Assembly: GCF_000312485.1 (NCBI RefSeq)
Contig: NZ_HE997651.1
Coordinates: 85,164-149,163, forward strand
Length of the DNA: 64,000 nt
Source of the DNA: Yersinia massiliensis CCUG 53443
GTDB taxonomy: Bacteria > Pseudomonadota > Gammaproteobacteria > Enterobacterales > Enterobacteriaceae
Direction: 5' to 3'
Part shown: positions 1 through 8,037 of the stretch, piece by piece
Position numbering within the stretch: the first letter of the stretch is position 1
Layout of the letters: each line of letters starts with the position of its first letter
Made by a program: the position numbers and the translations under genes
Notes under the pieces: generated by a model
What the model saw: only the letters and a program-made list of their open reading frames with translations
Databases searched by the model: none
Told to the model about the DNA's origin: nothing

Positions 1-845
1 CTACGCACATCGAATATGACCAAATAGATAATATGGTGGTCACGGCGCAAGAAGTGGACACCTTAATCCGCGAAGGCTCTAAACTCTCGCCGCAACTGGC
101 ACAAACCCGTATTTTACGGGCCTACGCCGGTGTTAGGCCGCTGGTCGCCAGCGATGATGATCCATCAGGGCGTAATGTCAGCCGCGGCATCGTATTGCTG
201 GATCATGCTAGTCGTGACGGCTTGGAAGGGCTTATCACCATTACCGGTGGCAAGTTAATGACCTACCGGCTGATGGCAGAGTGGGCTACCGATAAAGTCT
301 GTGAAAAGCTCGGTGTGAACGCTGCTTGTACCACAGCCCAAACACCACTGCCTGGTTCACAGCAATCGGCGGAACAAACCCTCAGCAAAGTGATTTCTCT
401 GCCCGCCAGTATTCGCGGTTCAGCGGTTTATCGCCACGGCGACCGTGCCACACAGCTCTTGGCGGGGAACCGACTCGATAACAGCTTAGTGTGCGAATGC
501 GAAGCGGTGACGGCGGGTGAAGTACGTTATGCCGTTGATTCTCTGTCGGTGAACAACTTATTAGACTTACGCCGCCGCACTCGGGTCGGTATGGGAACCT
601 GCCAAGGGGAACTCTGCGCCTGCCGAGCCGCTGGCTTGCTTAACCGCTTTAAAGTGACAACACCGCAACAATCCCGTGAGCAACTGACGCAATTTCTCAA
701 TGAGCGCTGGAAAGGTGTGCGCCCGATAGCTTGGGGTGATGCGTTAAGGGAGAGTGAGTTTACCCATTGGGTTTATCAAGGATTGTGTGGTTTGGATGAC
801 ACCCTTTCCGTGGCCCCTATTCAGGAGAAACGCGATGAAATTTGA
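1..845 (+). CDS. glpA: Anaerobic glycerol-3-phosphate dehydrogenase subunit A, 3' part
   Basis: The reading frame is open from base 3, so the gene is cut by the window edge and only the C-terminal part (about 280 residues) is visible. GlpA is the FAD-containing catalytic subunit of the GlpABC complex, which oxidises sn-glycerol 3-phosphate to dihydroxyacetone phosphate during anaerobic growth. Visible are the end of the FAD domain (ITGGKLMTYRLMAEWATDKV) and a four-cysteine C-terminal region (VCEC, then TCQGELC) of the BFD-like [2Fe-2S] type expected in GlpA. The stop codon overlaps the start of glpB by 11 bases, and glpC follows, which fixes the identity by operon context. The upstream promoter lies outside the window. 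Confidence 0.97.
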   Translation, partial: THIEYDQIDNMVVTAQEVDTLIREGSKLSPQLAQTRILRAYAGVRPLVASDDDPSGRNVSRGIVLLDHASRDGLEGLITITGGKLMTYRLMAEWATDKVCEKLGVNAACTTAQTPLPGSQQSAEQTLSKVISLPASIRGSAVYRHGDRATQLLAGNRLDNSLVCECEAVTAGEVRYAVDSLSVNNLLDLRRRTRVGMGTCQGELCACRAAGLLNRFKVTTPQQSREQLTQFLNERWKGVRPIAWGDALRESEFTHWVYQGLCGLDDTLSVAPIQEKRDEI

Positions 846-2118
846 TGTCATTATCATCGGTGGTGGGCTGGCAGGTCTGGCCTGCGGGATACGTCTGGCA
901 GAGCAGGGTAAATATTGTGCCATTGTCAGCGCGGGCCAAAATGCGTTGCATTTCTCCTCTGGCTCACTGGATTTATTGGCAAAATTACCTGATGGACGGG
1001 CTATTGGTCAGCCACTCTCGGCCATGGATGCACTGGCTGAAATGGCCCCTGAACATCCCTACAGTAAAATGCGGCAATTCGGACCGGCGGGCGAATTAAG
1101 TGAATTGGCCCCGCAAGCTGAAGCGCTACTTCAGCGTTGTGGCCTAAAACTGGTGGGGAGTGCGGCAAAAAACCACTTGCGGCTAACACCATTAGGGGGT
1201 TGTCGACCTACTTGGCTTAGCCCCATCGATATCCCTGTGGCCCCGTTGGAAGGTCCGTTGCCATGGCAAAATGTCGCGGTGATTGGCATCGAAGGCTTCC
1301 TCGATTTTCAGCCGCAGATGGTCGCCAGTGCTTTGCAAGATCAAGGTATCGAGGCCACGGCTGACTACCTGCATTTACCGGCACTTGATCGCTTGCGCGA
1401 TAATCCGAGTGAATTCCGTGCTGTGAATATTGCTCGCGTATTGGACCTACCGGAGAACCGGCAAACGCTAGCTGATGAACTCTCCCGTTTATCTTGTGAA
1501 GCCGACACCATTTTACTGCCCGCCTGTATCGGGCTGGATGAGTCTGCGCCGTTAGACGCCCTGCGTGCGGCGGTAGGCAAACCGATTCAACTGTTGCCGA
1601 CACTGCCCCCTTCCTTGCTCGGCATTCGCTTACACCAAGCACTGCGTCAGCGTTTTCAGCAACTCGGCGGCATGACGATGCCGGGTGATGCCGTCTTACG
1701 TGCCGAAATGGTCGATAACCGCATCACTGGGCTGTATACCCGCAATCACGGAGACATTCCGTTGCGTGCGGCTCAGATGGTGCTCGCCAGTGGGAGTTTC
1801 TTCAGTAATGGGCTGGTCGCCACCTTCGAACGGGTCTACGAGCCGATACTGGATCTGGATGTCTTATCGTTGCCGAATCGCGCGGATTGGAGCCGTAGCA
1901 ATATGTTTGCTCCGCAGCCTTATTTGCAGTTTGGTGTCAATACCGATAACCGGCTGCGGGCGTTACGTGGCGGTATTGCCTTGGAGAACCTATACGTCAT
2001 CGGCGCGGTACTGGGGGGATACGATCCCTTGCAGCAAGGCTGTGGCGCGGGGGTTTCACTGACGAGCGCCTTATTCGCCGCAGATCAGATTGTCAGCGCC
2101 ATGGAGGTGACATTATGA
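835..2118 (+). CDS. glpB: Anaerobic glycerol-3-phosphate dehydrogenase subunit B
   Basis: This 427-residue flavoprotein subunit of GlpABC is thought to pass electrons from the GlpA catalytic site towards the membrane. The start at 835 is chosen because MKFDVIIIGGGLAG begins a Rossmann FAD-binding motif at the N-terminus and an AGGAG sequence lies about eight bases upstream. A longer frame opening at 754 would only read through the end of glpA. The C-terminal part has the second flavin-binding stretch (VIGAVLGGYDPLQQGCGAG). It overlaps glpA by 11 bases and glpC by 4 (ATGA), so translation of the three genes is probably coupled. Confidence 0.97.
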   Translation: MKFDVIIIGGGLAGLACGIRLAEQGKYCAIVSAGQNALHFSSGSLDLLAKLPDGRAIGQPLSAMDALAEMAPEHPYSKMRQFGPAGELSELAPQAEALLQRCGLKLVGSAAKNHLRLTPLGGCRPTWLSPIDIPVAPLEGPLPWQNVAVIGIEGFLDFQPQMVASALQDQGIEATADYLHLPALDRLRDNPSEFRAVNIARVLDLPENRQTLADELSRLSCEADTILLPACIGLDESAPLDALRAAVGKPIQLLPTLPPSLLGIRLHQALRQRFQQLGGMTMPGDAVLRAEMVDNRITGLYTRNHGDIPLRAAQMVLASGSFFSNGLVATFERVYEPILDLDVLSLPNRADWSRSNMFAPQPYLQFGVNTDNRLRALRGGIALENLYVIGAVLGGYDPLQQGCGAGVSLTSALFAADQIVSAMEVTL

Positions 2119-3398
2119 CGTGGTTGCCACAGCACGGAGACAGTGACACTTTTTCTCAAGATCTATCGCAGGATAAGCATTTGGCTCGGGATAACAGTTT
2201 TGAAAGTTGCATCAAATGCACGGTTTGCACCACCTATTGCCCTGTGGCGAAGGTTAACCCACTCTATCCAGGGCCGAAACAGGCAGGTCCTGATGGTGAG
2301 CGCTTACGCCTGAAAGACCCTGCGCTGTACGATGATGCATTAAAATATTGCACCAACTGTAAACGCTGTGAGGTTGCCTGCCCGTCAGATGTCAAAATTG
2401 GGGACATCATCCAGCGCGCAAAAGCCAATTACAGCAGCAATAAGCCCAAACTGCGTGATGCGATCCTCAGCCATACCGACATTATGGGCACGCTCTCGAC
2501 GCCTTTCGCGCCCGTGATCAATGCCGTAACCGGGTTGAAACCGGTACGAACCTTACTGGATAAGGCCCTGAAGATAGATCACCGCCGTGAACTGCCGAAA
2601 TATTCCTTCGGTACGTTTCGCCGTTGGTATCACAAACAGGCTGAAAAACAGCAGCAATATGCGGAGCAAGTCGCGTTCTTCCACGGCTGCTTCGTTAACT
2701 ACAATCACCCGCAATTGGGCAAAGATTTAGTCAGTGTATTCAATGCGATGAATATTGGTGTTCAGTTGCTAAAGCGGGAAAAGTGTTGTGGTGTACCGCT
2801 GATCGCCAATGGATTTATCGCGCAAGCGAAGAAACAGGCGCAGGTCAATTTGGCATCACTAACAGATGCGGTGATTGAACGAGATATCCCCGTCGTGGCC
2901 ACCTCTTCAAGCTGTACTTTTACGTTGCGTGATGAGTATCCGCACTTACTGGATGTCGATACCAGCCCCGTGCGCGATAAGGTGGAGTTAGCGACACGTT
3001 ACCTTTATCGCTTATTGGATCAGGGCCGTGAGCTACCGCTTAAGCCACTCTTTTCTGCCGAAAACAAGCCGCTGCGCATTGCCTACCACACACCATGTCA
3101 TATGGAGAAAATGGGTTGGACTGCCTATACCTTGGCGCTGTTACAGCGCATCCCCAATATTGAGCTGGTGGTGCTGGATTCTCAGTGTTGTGGTATCGCA
3201 GGCACTTATGGTTTTAAATCAGAGAATTACGCTACCGCACAAGGGATTGGGGCATCGCTATTCCAGCAAATAGAGGACAGCGGTGTCGATCTGGTCATTA
3301 CCGATTGCGAAACCTGTAAATGGCAGATTGAGATGTCGACGAGTAAGCGGTGTGAGCATCCGATTACTTTACTAGCATTAAGTTTATCGCAGGCGTAG
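2115..3398 (+). CDS. glpC: Anaerobic glycerol-3-phosphate dehydrogenase iron-sulfur subunit C
   Basis: This 427-residue protein anchors the GlpAB dimer to the inner membrane and carries electrons to menaquinone. Two ferredoxin-type clusters are visible near the N-terminus: cysteines 32, 35, 38 and 42 (CIKCTVCTTYCP) and 79, 82, 85 and 89 (CTNCKRCEVACP). Two CCG-type cysteine-rich domains follow (FFHGCFVNY, KCCGVPL, YHTPCHMEKMG, SQCCGIAGTYG), as in heterodisulfide-reductase-like proteins. The ATG overlaps the glpB stop. The operon ends here, with a GC-rich hairpin just downstream and dcrB converging from the other strand. In E. coli glpABC lies far from dcrB, so this is a junction of gene blocks. 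Confidence 0.97.
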   Translation: MTWLPQHGDSDTFSQDLSQDKHLARDNSFESCIKCTVCTTYCPVAKVNPLYPGPKQAGPDGERLRLKDPALYDDALKYCTNCKRCEVACPSDVKIGDIIQRAKANYSSNKPKLRDAILSHTDIMGTLSTPFAPVINAVTGLKPVRTLLDKALKIDHRRELPKYSFGTFRRWYHKQAEKQQQYAEQVAFFHGCFVNYNHPQLGKDLVSVFNAMNIGVQLLKREKCCGVPLIANGFIAQAKKQAQVNLASLTDAVIERDIPVVATSSSCTFTLRDEYPHLLDVDTSPVRDKVELATRYLYRLLDQGRELPLKPLFSAENKPLRIAYHTPCHMEKMGWTAYTLALLQRIPNIELVVLDSQCCGIAGTYGFKSENYATAQGIGASLFQQIEDSGVDLVITDCETCKWQIEMSTSKRCEHPITLLALSLSQA

Positions 3399-3410
3399 GA
3401 CTTATGTTGG

Positions 3411-3436
3411 GCAGAGCGCAAGAAGTTGCGCTCTGC
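3411..3436. terminator. Hairpin between convergent glpC and dcrB
   Basis: A perfect 11-bp stem (GCAGAGCGCAA and its complement) around a GAAG loop lies between the two convergent genes. Neither side has a clear T-run, so it is a likely but non-canonical bidirectional terminator. Confidence 0.5.
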
Positions 3437-3446
3437 TGAGGACGGG

Positions 3447-3971
3447 TTATTTCAGGGTCAAGGTGCTGATGATAGATTCGGCTTCAGTTTGCGCTTGCTG
3501 CTGGTTTTCAGCAGGCAGGGTGATTTGCAATGTCATCAAATGGTTACCGACATTACCGATCACCACTGAAGAATACGCTTTCTGGCCACCGCTGGTAATA
3601 ATGCTGTCTAACTGCTGGAAAGGTTGTCCATCAATTTTAATCGCTTTATTTGTGATCACTTGCAAGTTGGCATCGCGCACACGCTGTTGTTCAGCTAAGC
3701 GGCCAGTCAACACATCCAACGCCTCGTTGGTGCTATCGCCTAAAATCACAATCACTGCTTTATCGCCGGTTTTATTGGCGTAAACGTACATATTATTGGC
3801 TTGATTGCCCATCTTCCCGCTTTGATCGGATAAATCAGTGGGTAAACTCAACGCGACTTTGCCATCCATCAAACTGATTGGTTGGCCCACATTGCTATCG
3901 CTGCCACTATCACAGGCGCTTAGTCCTACAACCAGCAGACCGACGGCGAGAAACTGAGTGATTCTATGCAT
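3447..3971 (-). CDS. dcrB: DcrB-family lipoprotein
   Basis: This 174-residue protein has an N-terminal lipoprotein signal with lipobox LSAC, placing the lipidated cysteine at residue 20. The next residue is aspartate, the classical signal for retention in the inner membrane, which agrees with the periplasm-facing inner-membrane location known for DcrB. In E. coli DcrB is needed for phage C1/C6 adsorption steps and lies next to yhhQ and tusA, as here. No enzymatic motif is visible. It is transcribed away from yhhQ's terminator and converges on glpC. The call rests on the sequence resemblance plus the dcrB-yhhQ-tusA gene order. Confidence 0.92.
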   Translation of the reverse strand: MHRITQFLAVGLLVVGLSACDSGSDSNVGQPISLMDGKVALSLPTDLSDQSGKMGNQANNMYVYANKTGDKAVIVILGDSTNEALDVLTGRLAEQQRVRDANLQVITNKAIKIDGQPFQQLDSIITSGGQKAYSSVVIGNVGNHLMTLQITLPAENQQQAQTEAESIISTLTLK

Positions 3972-4147
3972 GGGTGTTCCTTATTGATGCTGAGCGCGTG
4001 TTAGATGTGATGGATAACTGACGACAATAACTCATCAGCTATTATTGATTAATGAGTATATCGCACCTTATTCGATGGCTAAAAGCAACCATTGTTCAAT
4101 AAGGGAATGGGGGGAAGGTGGTTTTAGGAACAATCTAGAGCAGAGAA

Positions 4148-4172
4148 AGGCAACCACAACGTGTGGCTGCCT
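4148..4172 (-). terminator. yhhQ rho-independent terminator
   Basis: Read on the minus strand just after the yhhQ stop: an 11-bp stem with one mismatch (AGGCAGCCACA / TGTGGTTGCCT) and a CGT loop, then a pyrimidine-rich TTCTCT tail. Confidence 0.7.
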
Positions 4173-4181
4173 AACGGAACC

Positions 4182-4862
4182 TTATCGTGCTGCGGATTGA
4201 GCCGTAGCCAAGTCTTGTTGGCGAGTCTTGCGGGCAAAGTATTTCAGCAGCACATTGAGCATCACGCCATAAGCTGGCAAGAAGAACAACATACAGATCA
4301 GCAGCTTGAAGCTGTAATCAACCAAGGCGATTTCCACCCAATTGGCGGCCATAAAGGGATCAGTACTGCGATAAAACGCAATAAAGAAGAACGCCATGGT
4401 ATCGCTGATATTGCCAAAGAACATCGCCGCTGTTGGCGCAACCCACCAAGCACTGCGCTGGCGCAGCCGGTTAAACACCTGAACATCCAGAATCTGACCG
4501 AGCACATAAGCCATAAAGCTCGCCGCAGCAATACGGGCCACGAACAGGTTGAAAGTGGTTAACGCTGGGAATCCTTGCCAACTCCCCTGATAGAACAGGG
4601 CTGAAATCAGGTAGGAAATCAGCAACGCAGGCACCATGACAGACAAAATGATCCGGCGTGCCAAGGGCGCACCAAAAATCCGCACAGTCAGGTCGGTCGC
4701 TAAAAAGATAAATGGAAAGGTAAATGCCCCCCAAGTCGTGTGAAAACCGAAAATAGCGATCGGTAATTGCACCAAATAGTTACTGGAGGTAATGATGACA
4801 ATATGGAATAGCGAGAGCCATACCAAAGCGGTCATCCGCTGTTGGGGTGTAAACGAAAACAT
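4182..4862 (-). CDS. yhhQ: Queuosine-precursor transporter YhhQ
   Basis: This 226-residue inner-membrane protein of the YhhQ/COG1738 family imports the 7-deazaguanine precursors preQ0 and preQ1 used for queuosine in tRNA. The sequence is largely hydrophobic with about six membrane segments and contains the family stretch TTWGAFTFPFIFLATDLTVR. The start at 4862 is chosen by alignment with the E. coli protein and an AAGG sequence eight bases upstream. A longer frame from 4901 would run through a probable preQ1 riboswitch (4871-4903). A PurR-like box lies further upstream. It is divergent from tusA and followed by its own terminator. Confidence 0.95.
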   Translation of the reverse strand: MFSFTPQQRMTALVWLSLFHIVIITSSNYLVQLPIAIFGFHTTWGAFTFPFIFLATDLTVRIFGAPLARRIILSVMVPALLISYLISALFYQGSWQGFPALTTFNLFVARIAAASFMAYVLGQILDVQVFNRLRQRSAWWVAPTAAMFFGNISDTMAFFFIAFYRSTDPFMAANWVEIALVDYSFKLLICMLFFLPAYGVMLNVLLKYFARKTRQQDLATAQSAAR

Positions 4863-4870
4863 AAATGTGA

Positions 4871-4903
4871 CCTTTTTGGTTATTGGGGTGAGGGAACCCA
4901 AAC
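4871..4903 (-). promoter_or_regulatory. Candidate preQ1-I riboswitch before yhhQ
   Basis: On the minus strand, TTGGG (4901-4897) pairs with CCCAA (4887-4883) to form P1. The enclosed loop is TTCCCTCA, followed by an unpaired C (4888) at the position of the ligand-reading cytosine. An A-rich tail (TAACCAAAAA) then ends in AGG, able to pair with the C-rich loop as the H-type pseudoknot. This order matches the preQ1-I aptamer class. The final AGG is also the yhhQ Shine-Dalgarno, eight bases before the ATG, so ligand binding would block translation. The downstream gene transports preQ1, which supports the call. Confidence 0.8.
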
Positions 4904-4974
4904 AAAATGTACCGTAATTTTACGGCGCGGCGGCATGATACCCGTTTGCGCAACGAATGCAATGGTTAATTTTA

Positions 4975-4990
4975 ACGCAAACGTTAGCGC
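4975..4990. promoter_or_regulatory. Candidate PurR operator
   Basis: ACGCAAACGTTAGCGC matches the PurR consensus ACGCAAACGTTTGCGT at 14 of 16 positions. It lies about 115 bp before yhhQ and about 195 bp before tusA. yhhQ has been assigned to the purine regulon in E. coli, which fits its purine-derived substrate. Confidence 0.6.
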
Positions 4991-5032
4991 TACTTGCACC
5001 TAAAAATCGACGGGGTAAACTGTCTCGTTTAA

Positions 5033-5083
5033 TAAAGGCAGTCGCTTCGTAAAGACAGTCATTTCAAAAAGACAGCCGTTTCG
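5033..5083. repeat. Three tandem 17-bp repeats upstream of tusA
   Basis: Three head-to-tail copies of a 17-bp unit with the core AAAGRCAGYC(G/A)YTTC occupy 5033-5049, 5050-5066 and 5067-5083, and a partial fourth (TAGAC) follows. They lie in the yhhQ-tusA intergenic region. Function unknown; they could bind a regulator or come from slippage. Confidence 0.65.
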
Positions 5084-5184
5084 TAGACCCTACTGCCGCA
5101 TAAAGCGTGATGCGTTTTCGTCAGGAAGCTTATCTTTACCTTTTAGTATTACGCTGCCACGTGCTGACCGACAAGAGAACCGCC

Positions 5185-5439
5185 ATGACCGATATTTTTG
5201 CTCATCCCGATAAAACACTCGATGCATTGGGCCTGCGCTGCCCAGAGCCGGTGATGATGGTCCGTAAAACGGTCCGGCACATGGAAGACGGCCAAACGCT
5301 GCTGATCATCGCTGATGATCCCGCCACCACCCGTGATATCCCCGGTTTCTGTCGCTTTATGGATCATCAGTTGTTAGCCCAAGATACTCAGCAGACACCC
5401 TATCGCTACCTGCTCAAGAAAGGGGCAAAGGTTGCCTGA
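5185..5439 (+). CDS. tusA: Sulfurtransferase TusA
   Basis: TusA (84 residues) takes sulfur from the cysteine desulfurase IscS and passes it along the TusBCD-TusE relay to MnmA for 2-thiouridine formation at tRNA wobble uridines. It also feeds molybdopterin synthesis. The persulfide-carrying cysteine is C19 in [14 protein letters not shown], the hallmark of the family. The start at 5185 is taken from the E. coli alignment; the frame is open upstream to 5107, but that part has no family similarity. It is divergent from yhhQ, which acts in another wobble-base modification pathway. Confidence 0.96.
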   Translation: MTDIFAHPDKTLDALGLRCPEPVMMVRKTVRHMEDGQTLLIIADDPATTRDIPGFCRFMDHQLLAQDTQQTPYRYLLKKGAKVA

Positions 5440-5443
5440 GATA

Positions 5444-5596
5444 GCTGACAAAGTGTTGATTGCGGCGAGGACAAGCAGATCGTAAAGACGCCGTAAAATC
5501 ATCCCTGATGGCTCGAGCCGCGCCATCCTTGGCGCGGACGCTTTACTCTTCTGCCTGTCCTCACCGTTCTAAGTCGGGTCATCGGTGTTTGTCAGC
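5444..5596. repeat. Long palindromic intergenic element, Yersinia palindrome-like
   Basis: Nested imperfect inverted repeats span the region between tusA and zntA. The outer arms are GCTGACAAA (5444) and TTTGTCAGC (ending 5596). The inner arms are GCGAGGACAAGCAG and its near-complement CTGCCTGTCCTCAC. The apex is a perfect CCGCGCCA-TCCT-TGGCGCGG hairpin (5518-5537). The size (about 153 bp), palindromy and position match the miniature YPAL-type elements of yersiniae. Family membership is inferred from memory, not searched. Confidence 0.6.
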
Positions 5597-5601
5597 AGTC
5601 T

Positions 5602-5627
5602 GGGGCAAAAGTCGCCTGATTTGCCCC
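5602..5627 (-). terminator. Possible zntA terminator hairpin
   Basis: GGGGCAAA and TTTGCCCC form an 8-bp stem around a 10-base loop just past the zntA stop. There is no strong T-run, so the call is tentative. Confidence 0.4.
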
Positions 5628-5641
5628 TCGGCTGATGAGAC

Positions 5642-7969
5642 TTAATTATCCTTTTTGCGTAGTAATCTCAGCGCATTGGCAGTGACTAAAGCTGTGGCAC
5701 CTGAATCGGCTAATACCGCCATCCACAAGCCGGTTAAGCCTAGCAGTGTGGTGACCAAGAAAACCCCTTTCAACCCTAACGCGATAGCAATATTCTGGCG
5801 GATATTGGTGTTAGCGGCGCGGGATAACAGAATAATGTCCGCCAACCCAGTGAGCCGATTATGGGTCAGCGCGGCATCAGCGGTTTCCAACGCCACATCA
5901 GTGCCACTGCCCATGGCAATACCAATACTGGCGGCTTTCATCGCTGGCGCGTCATTGATGCCGTCCCCGACCATCACCGTCGGCTGGGCCTCGTTTAGTG
6001 CCATCACGGCCTGAACCTTATCGGCTGGCAACAGCCCCGCACGGTAATCAATCCCCAGTTCGTTGGCGATAGCTGCCGCGGCTCGTGGGTTATCACCCGT
6101 TAACATCACGCCTTGAATGCCCAAGTTTTTGAGCGAATCAATGGCGAGTTTAGCATCGGCGCGCAGTGTGTCACGTAGCGCCAGTAAGCCAATAAATGCC
6201 TCGTTTTCCAGCACCGCGACGGCTGTTTTACCCTGGCTCTCGAGCTTGTCGAGTTGCTCCTGCCATTCACCTGATAATAGCCCTGTAGGGAGTTTACTCG
6301 GCGCACTGACACGCACGAGAAGCCCGTTGACCTGGCCTTCAACCCCCACGCCTGCCAGAGCGCGGCGCGCTTCAGCCAGTGGCAACAGTGGGGTGTTTTG
6401 TTGCGCTCGTTGCATAATTGCGATGGCTAATGGATGTGGGGAACCGGCTTCGACCGCTGCTGCCAATGACAACAGGCGAGTCTCACTGACACCTGCCACC
6501 GGCAGAATATCGGTCACTTTCGGCTTGCCTTCTGTCAGCGTACCGGTTTTGTCGAAGGCCACGGTTTGAATGCGCCCCAGTTGTTCCAGTGCGGCTCCAC
6601 CTTTGATCAGAGCACCGCGCCGCGTGGCGGCTGCCAAGGCAGAAGTAATGGCCGCTGGCGTAGAAATAACCAGTGCACAGGGACAACCAATCAACAGTAA
6701 GGTTAACCCACGGTAAATCCAGCTCTCCCAAGGTTCAGCGAAGGCTAATGGCGGGATGAGTATCACCAGTACGGCAAGAAACATAATCGCTGGCGTATAA
6801 ATACGGCTGAAACGGTCAATGAAACGCTCAATCGGGGCACGACGTTCTTCCGCTAATTCAATAAGTTGCAGAATACGGTCAATGGCATTATTCCCAGGCT
6901 CCGAAATCACCCGCATCTCAGTGGCGCGATCAACAGATAAACATCCTGCGGCAACTTTCTCACCTTGCAAACGTTCAACCGGAATTGACTCCCCGGTCAG
7001 GGCGCTTTCATCGAAACTGGCGAACGAAGTGATTAGTTCGGCATCTGCGGGTAGGCGGCCACCTGGGGCGATCTCAATGATATCGCCGGGGCGCAAACTG
7101 GCCACTGGAACCATGACTCGCTCACCGTTTTTCAACAACAATGCTTCTTCCGGCACCAGTGCCATGAGTGCTTTGACGCCACGGCGCGCGCGGTTTGCCG
7201 CGTAGGACTCCAGCAACTCGCCAATCATAAACAGCAGCAATACCATCGCGGCTTCGGCAGTTGCACCAATAAATAAGGCCCCGATAGCCGCAACGCTCAT
7301 CAAAGTTTCGATGGCAAAAGGTGTGCCTGAGCGAATGAGTTTCCATGCTTTGCTGGCGATAGGAATCAGCCCGACAAGAGTCGTGGCAGCGAAGGCTATC
7401 TCAGCCCATTCGGCGCTGTAAAAAGAGATTCCCCAACTGATGAGCATCAAGAGGGTTAAAAATGCGATTGGCAAATATTCGCGTAGGCGCGATTCGGACG
7501 CTGCGGCCTTGTTCTCAGCCGGTGATTGGGCATCGACTAAACTGAAACCGGCCTGCTTGACGGCTTGCTGGACTTGAGGACGGATATCCATGCGCGCATC
7601 AACCACTAATTTTTCTGTGGCAAACAGCACTTTGACATTTTCAATGTCAACCTGACTACTGATGGCATTTTCAATTTTTCTAGCACAGCTTGGGCAGTCC
7701 ATCCCTTTGACCTGCCAGCTAAAACGCTGGCTGCCAGCGGGCGTCGCTGCCGTCAGTATGTCGCTTTCGTCATCGCCTTCTTCGGTATGGCTCTGACTAC
7801 AGCAACCTCCATTGCTATGTGAGTGCTCACTTACTGAGCTTGTGCTGTCAGTGCTGGTATTAGTTGCTGCTGAGCTGCTACAACCCACCTGCTTTTTAGC
7901 GTGAGTATGGCCACAGCCACAGTTTTTCTGCGTATCCGCTGAGTGGTTATGTTCAGAATGTGAATGCAT
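5642..7969 (-). CDS. zntA: Zn(II)/Cd(II)/Pb(II)-exporting P1B-type ATPase
   Basis: ZntA (775 residues) pumps zinc, cadmium and lead out of the cytoplasm. The N-terminal 70 residues are rich in His and Cys, followed by a heavy-metal-binding domain with GMDCPSC (C92, C95). The membrane CPC motif is in LLIGCPCALVIS, the phosphorylated aspartate in DKTGTLTEG, the hinge motif in VGDGINDAPAM, and the zinc-ligand aspartate in the C-terminal LADSGATALV. The start at 7969 (MHSHSEHNHS) follows a GGGGG ribosome binding site; a longer frame to 8038 would read through the promoter. It is about 40 residues longer than E. coli ZntA because of the metal-binding leader. A ZntR-type promoter lies upstream. Confidence 0.96.
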   Translation of the reverse strand: MHSHSEHNHSADTQKNCGCGHTHAKKQVGCSSSAATNTSTDSTSSVSEHSHSNGGCCSQSHTEEGDDESDILTAATPAGSQRFSWQVKGMDCPSCARKIENAISSQVDIENVKVLFATEKLVVDARMDIRPQVQQAVKQAGFSLVDAQSPAENKAAASESRLREYLPIAFLTLLMLISWGISFYSAEWAEIAFAATTLVGLIPIASKAWKLIRSGTPFAIETLMSVAAIGALFIGATAEAAMVLLLFMIGELLESYAANRARRGVKALMALVPEEALLLKNGERVMVPVASLRPGDIIEIAPGGRLPADAELITSFASFDESALTGESIPVERLQGEKVAAGCLSVDRATEMRVISEPGNNAIDRILQLIELAEERRAPIERFIDRFSRIYTPAIMFLAVLVILIPPLAFAEPWESWIYRGLTLLLIGCPCALVISTPAAITSALAAATRRGALIKGGAALEQLGRIQTVAFDKTGTLTEGKPKVTDILPVAGVSETRLLSLAAAVEAGSPHPLAIAIMQRAQQNTPLLPLAEARRALAGVGVEGQVNGLLVRVSAPSKLPTGLLSGEWQEQLDKLESQGKTAVAVLENEAFIGLLALRDTLRADAKLAIDSLKNLGIQGVMLTGDNPRAAAAIANELGIDYRAGLLPADKVQAVMALNEAQPTVMVGDGINDAPAMKAASIGIAMGSGTDVALETADAALTHNRLTGLADIILLSRAANTNIRQNIAIALGLKGVFLVTTLLGLTGLWMAVLADSGATALVTANALRLLRKKDN

Positions 7970-8006
7970 CGTAGCCCCCTTGGCAGGATTTGTTCGGTGT
8001 AAGAGC

Positions 8007-8037
8007 ACTCTACACCTTAGAGTCAACTCCAGAGTCA
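8007..8037 (-). promoter_or_regulatory. zntA promoter with ZntR (MerR-type) operator
   Basis: On the minus strand a -35 TTGACT (8037-8032) and a -10 TAGAGT (8012-8007) are separated by 19 bp, the long spacing typical of MerR-family promoters. The operator (8035-8014, ACTCTGGAGTTGACTCTAAGGT) closely matches the E. coli ZntR operator in the spacer. Confidence 0.88.

Noticed and set aside
4863..4901. N-terminal extension of yhhQ
   Set aside because: It would be translated from the riboswitch-like aptamer; the family start is at 4862.
5460..5645. 61-residue frame between tusA and zntA
   Set aside because: Lies inside the long palindrome; composition follows the inverted repeat, not a protein.
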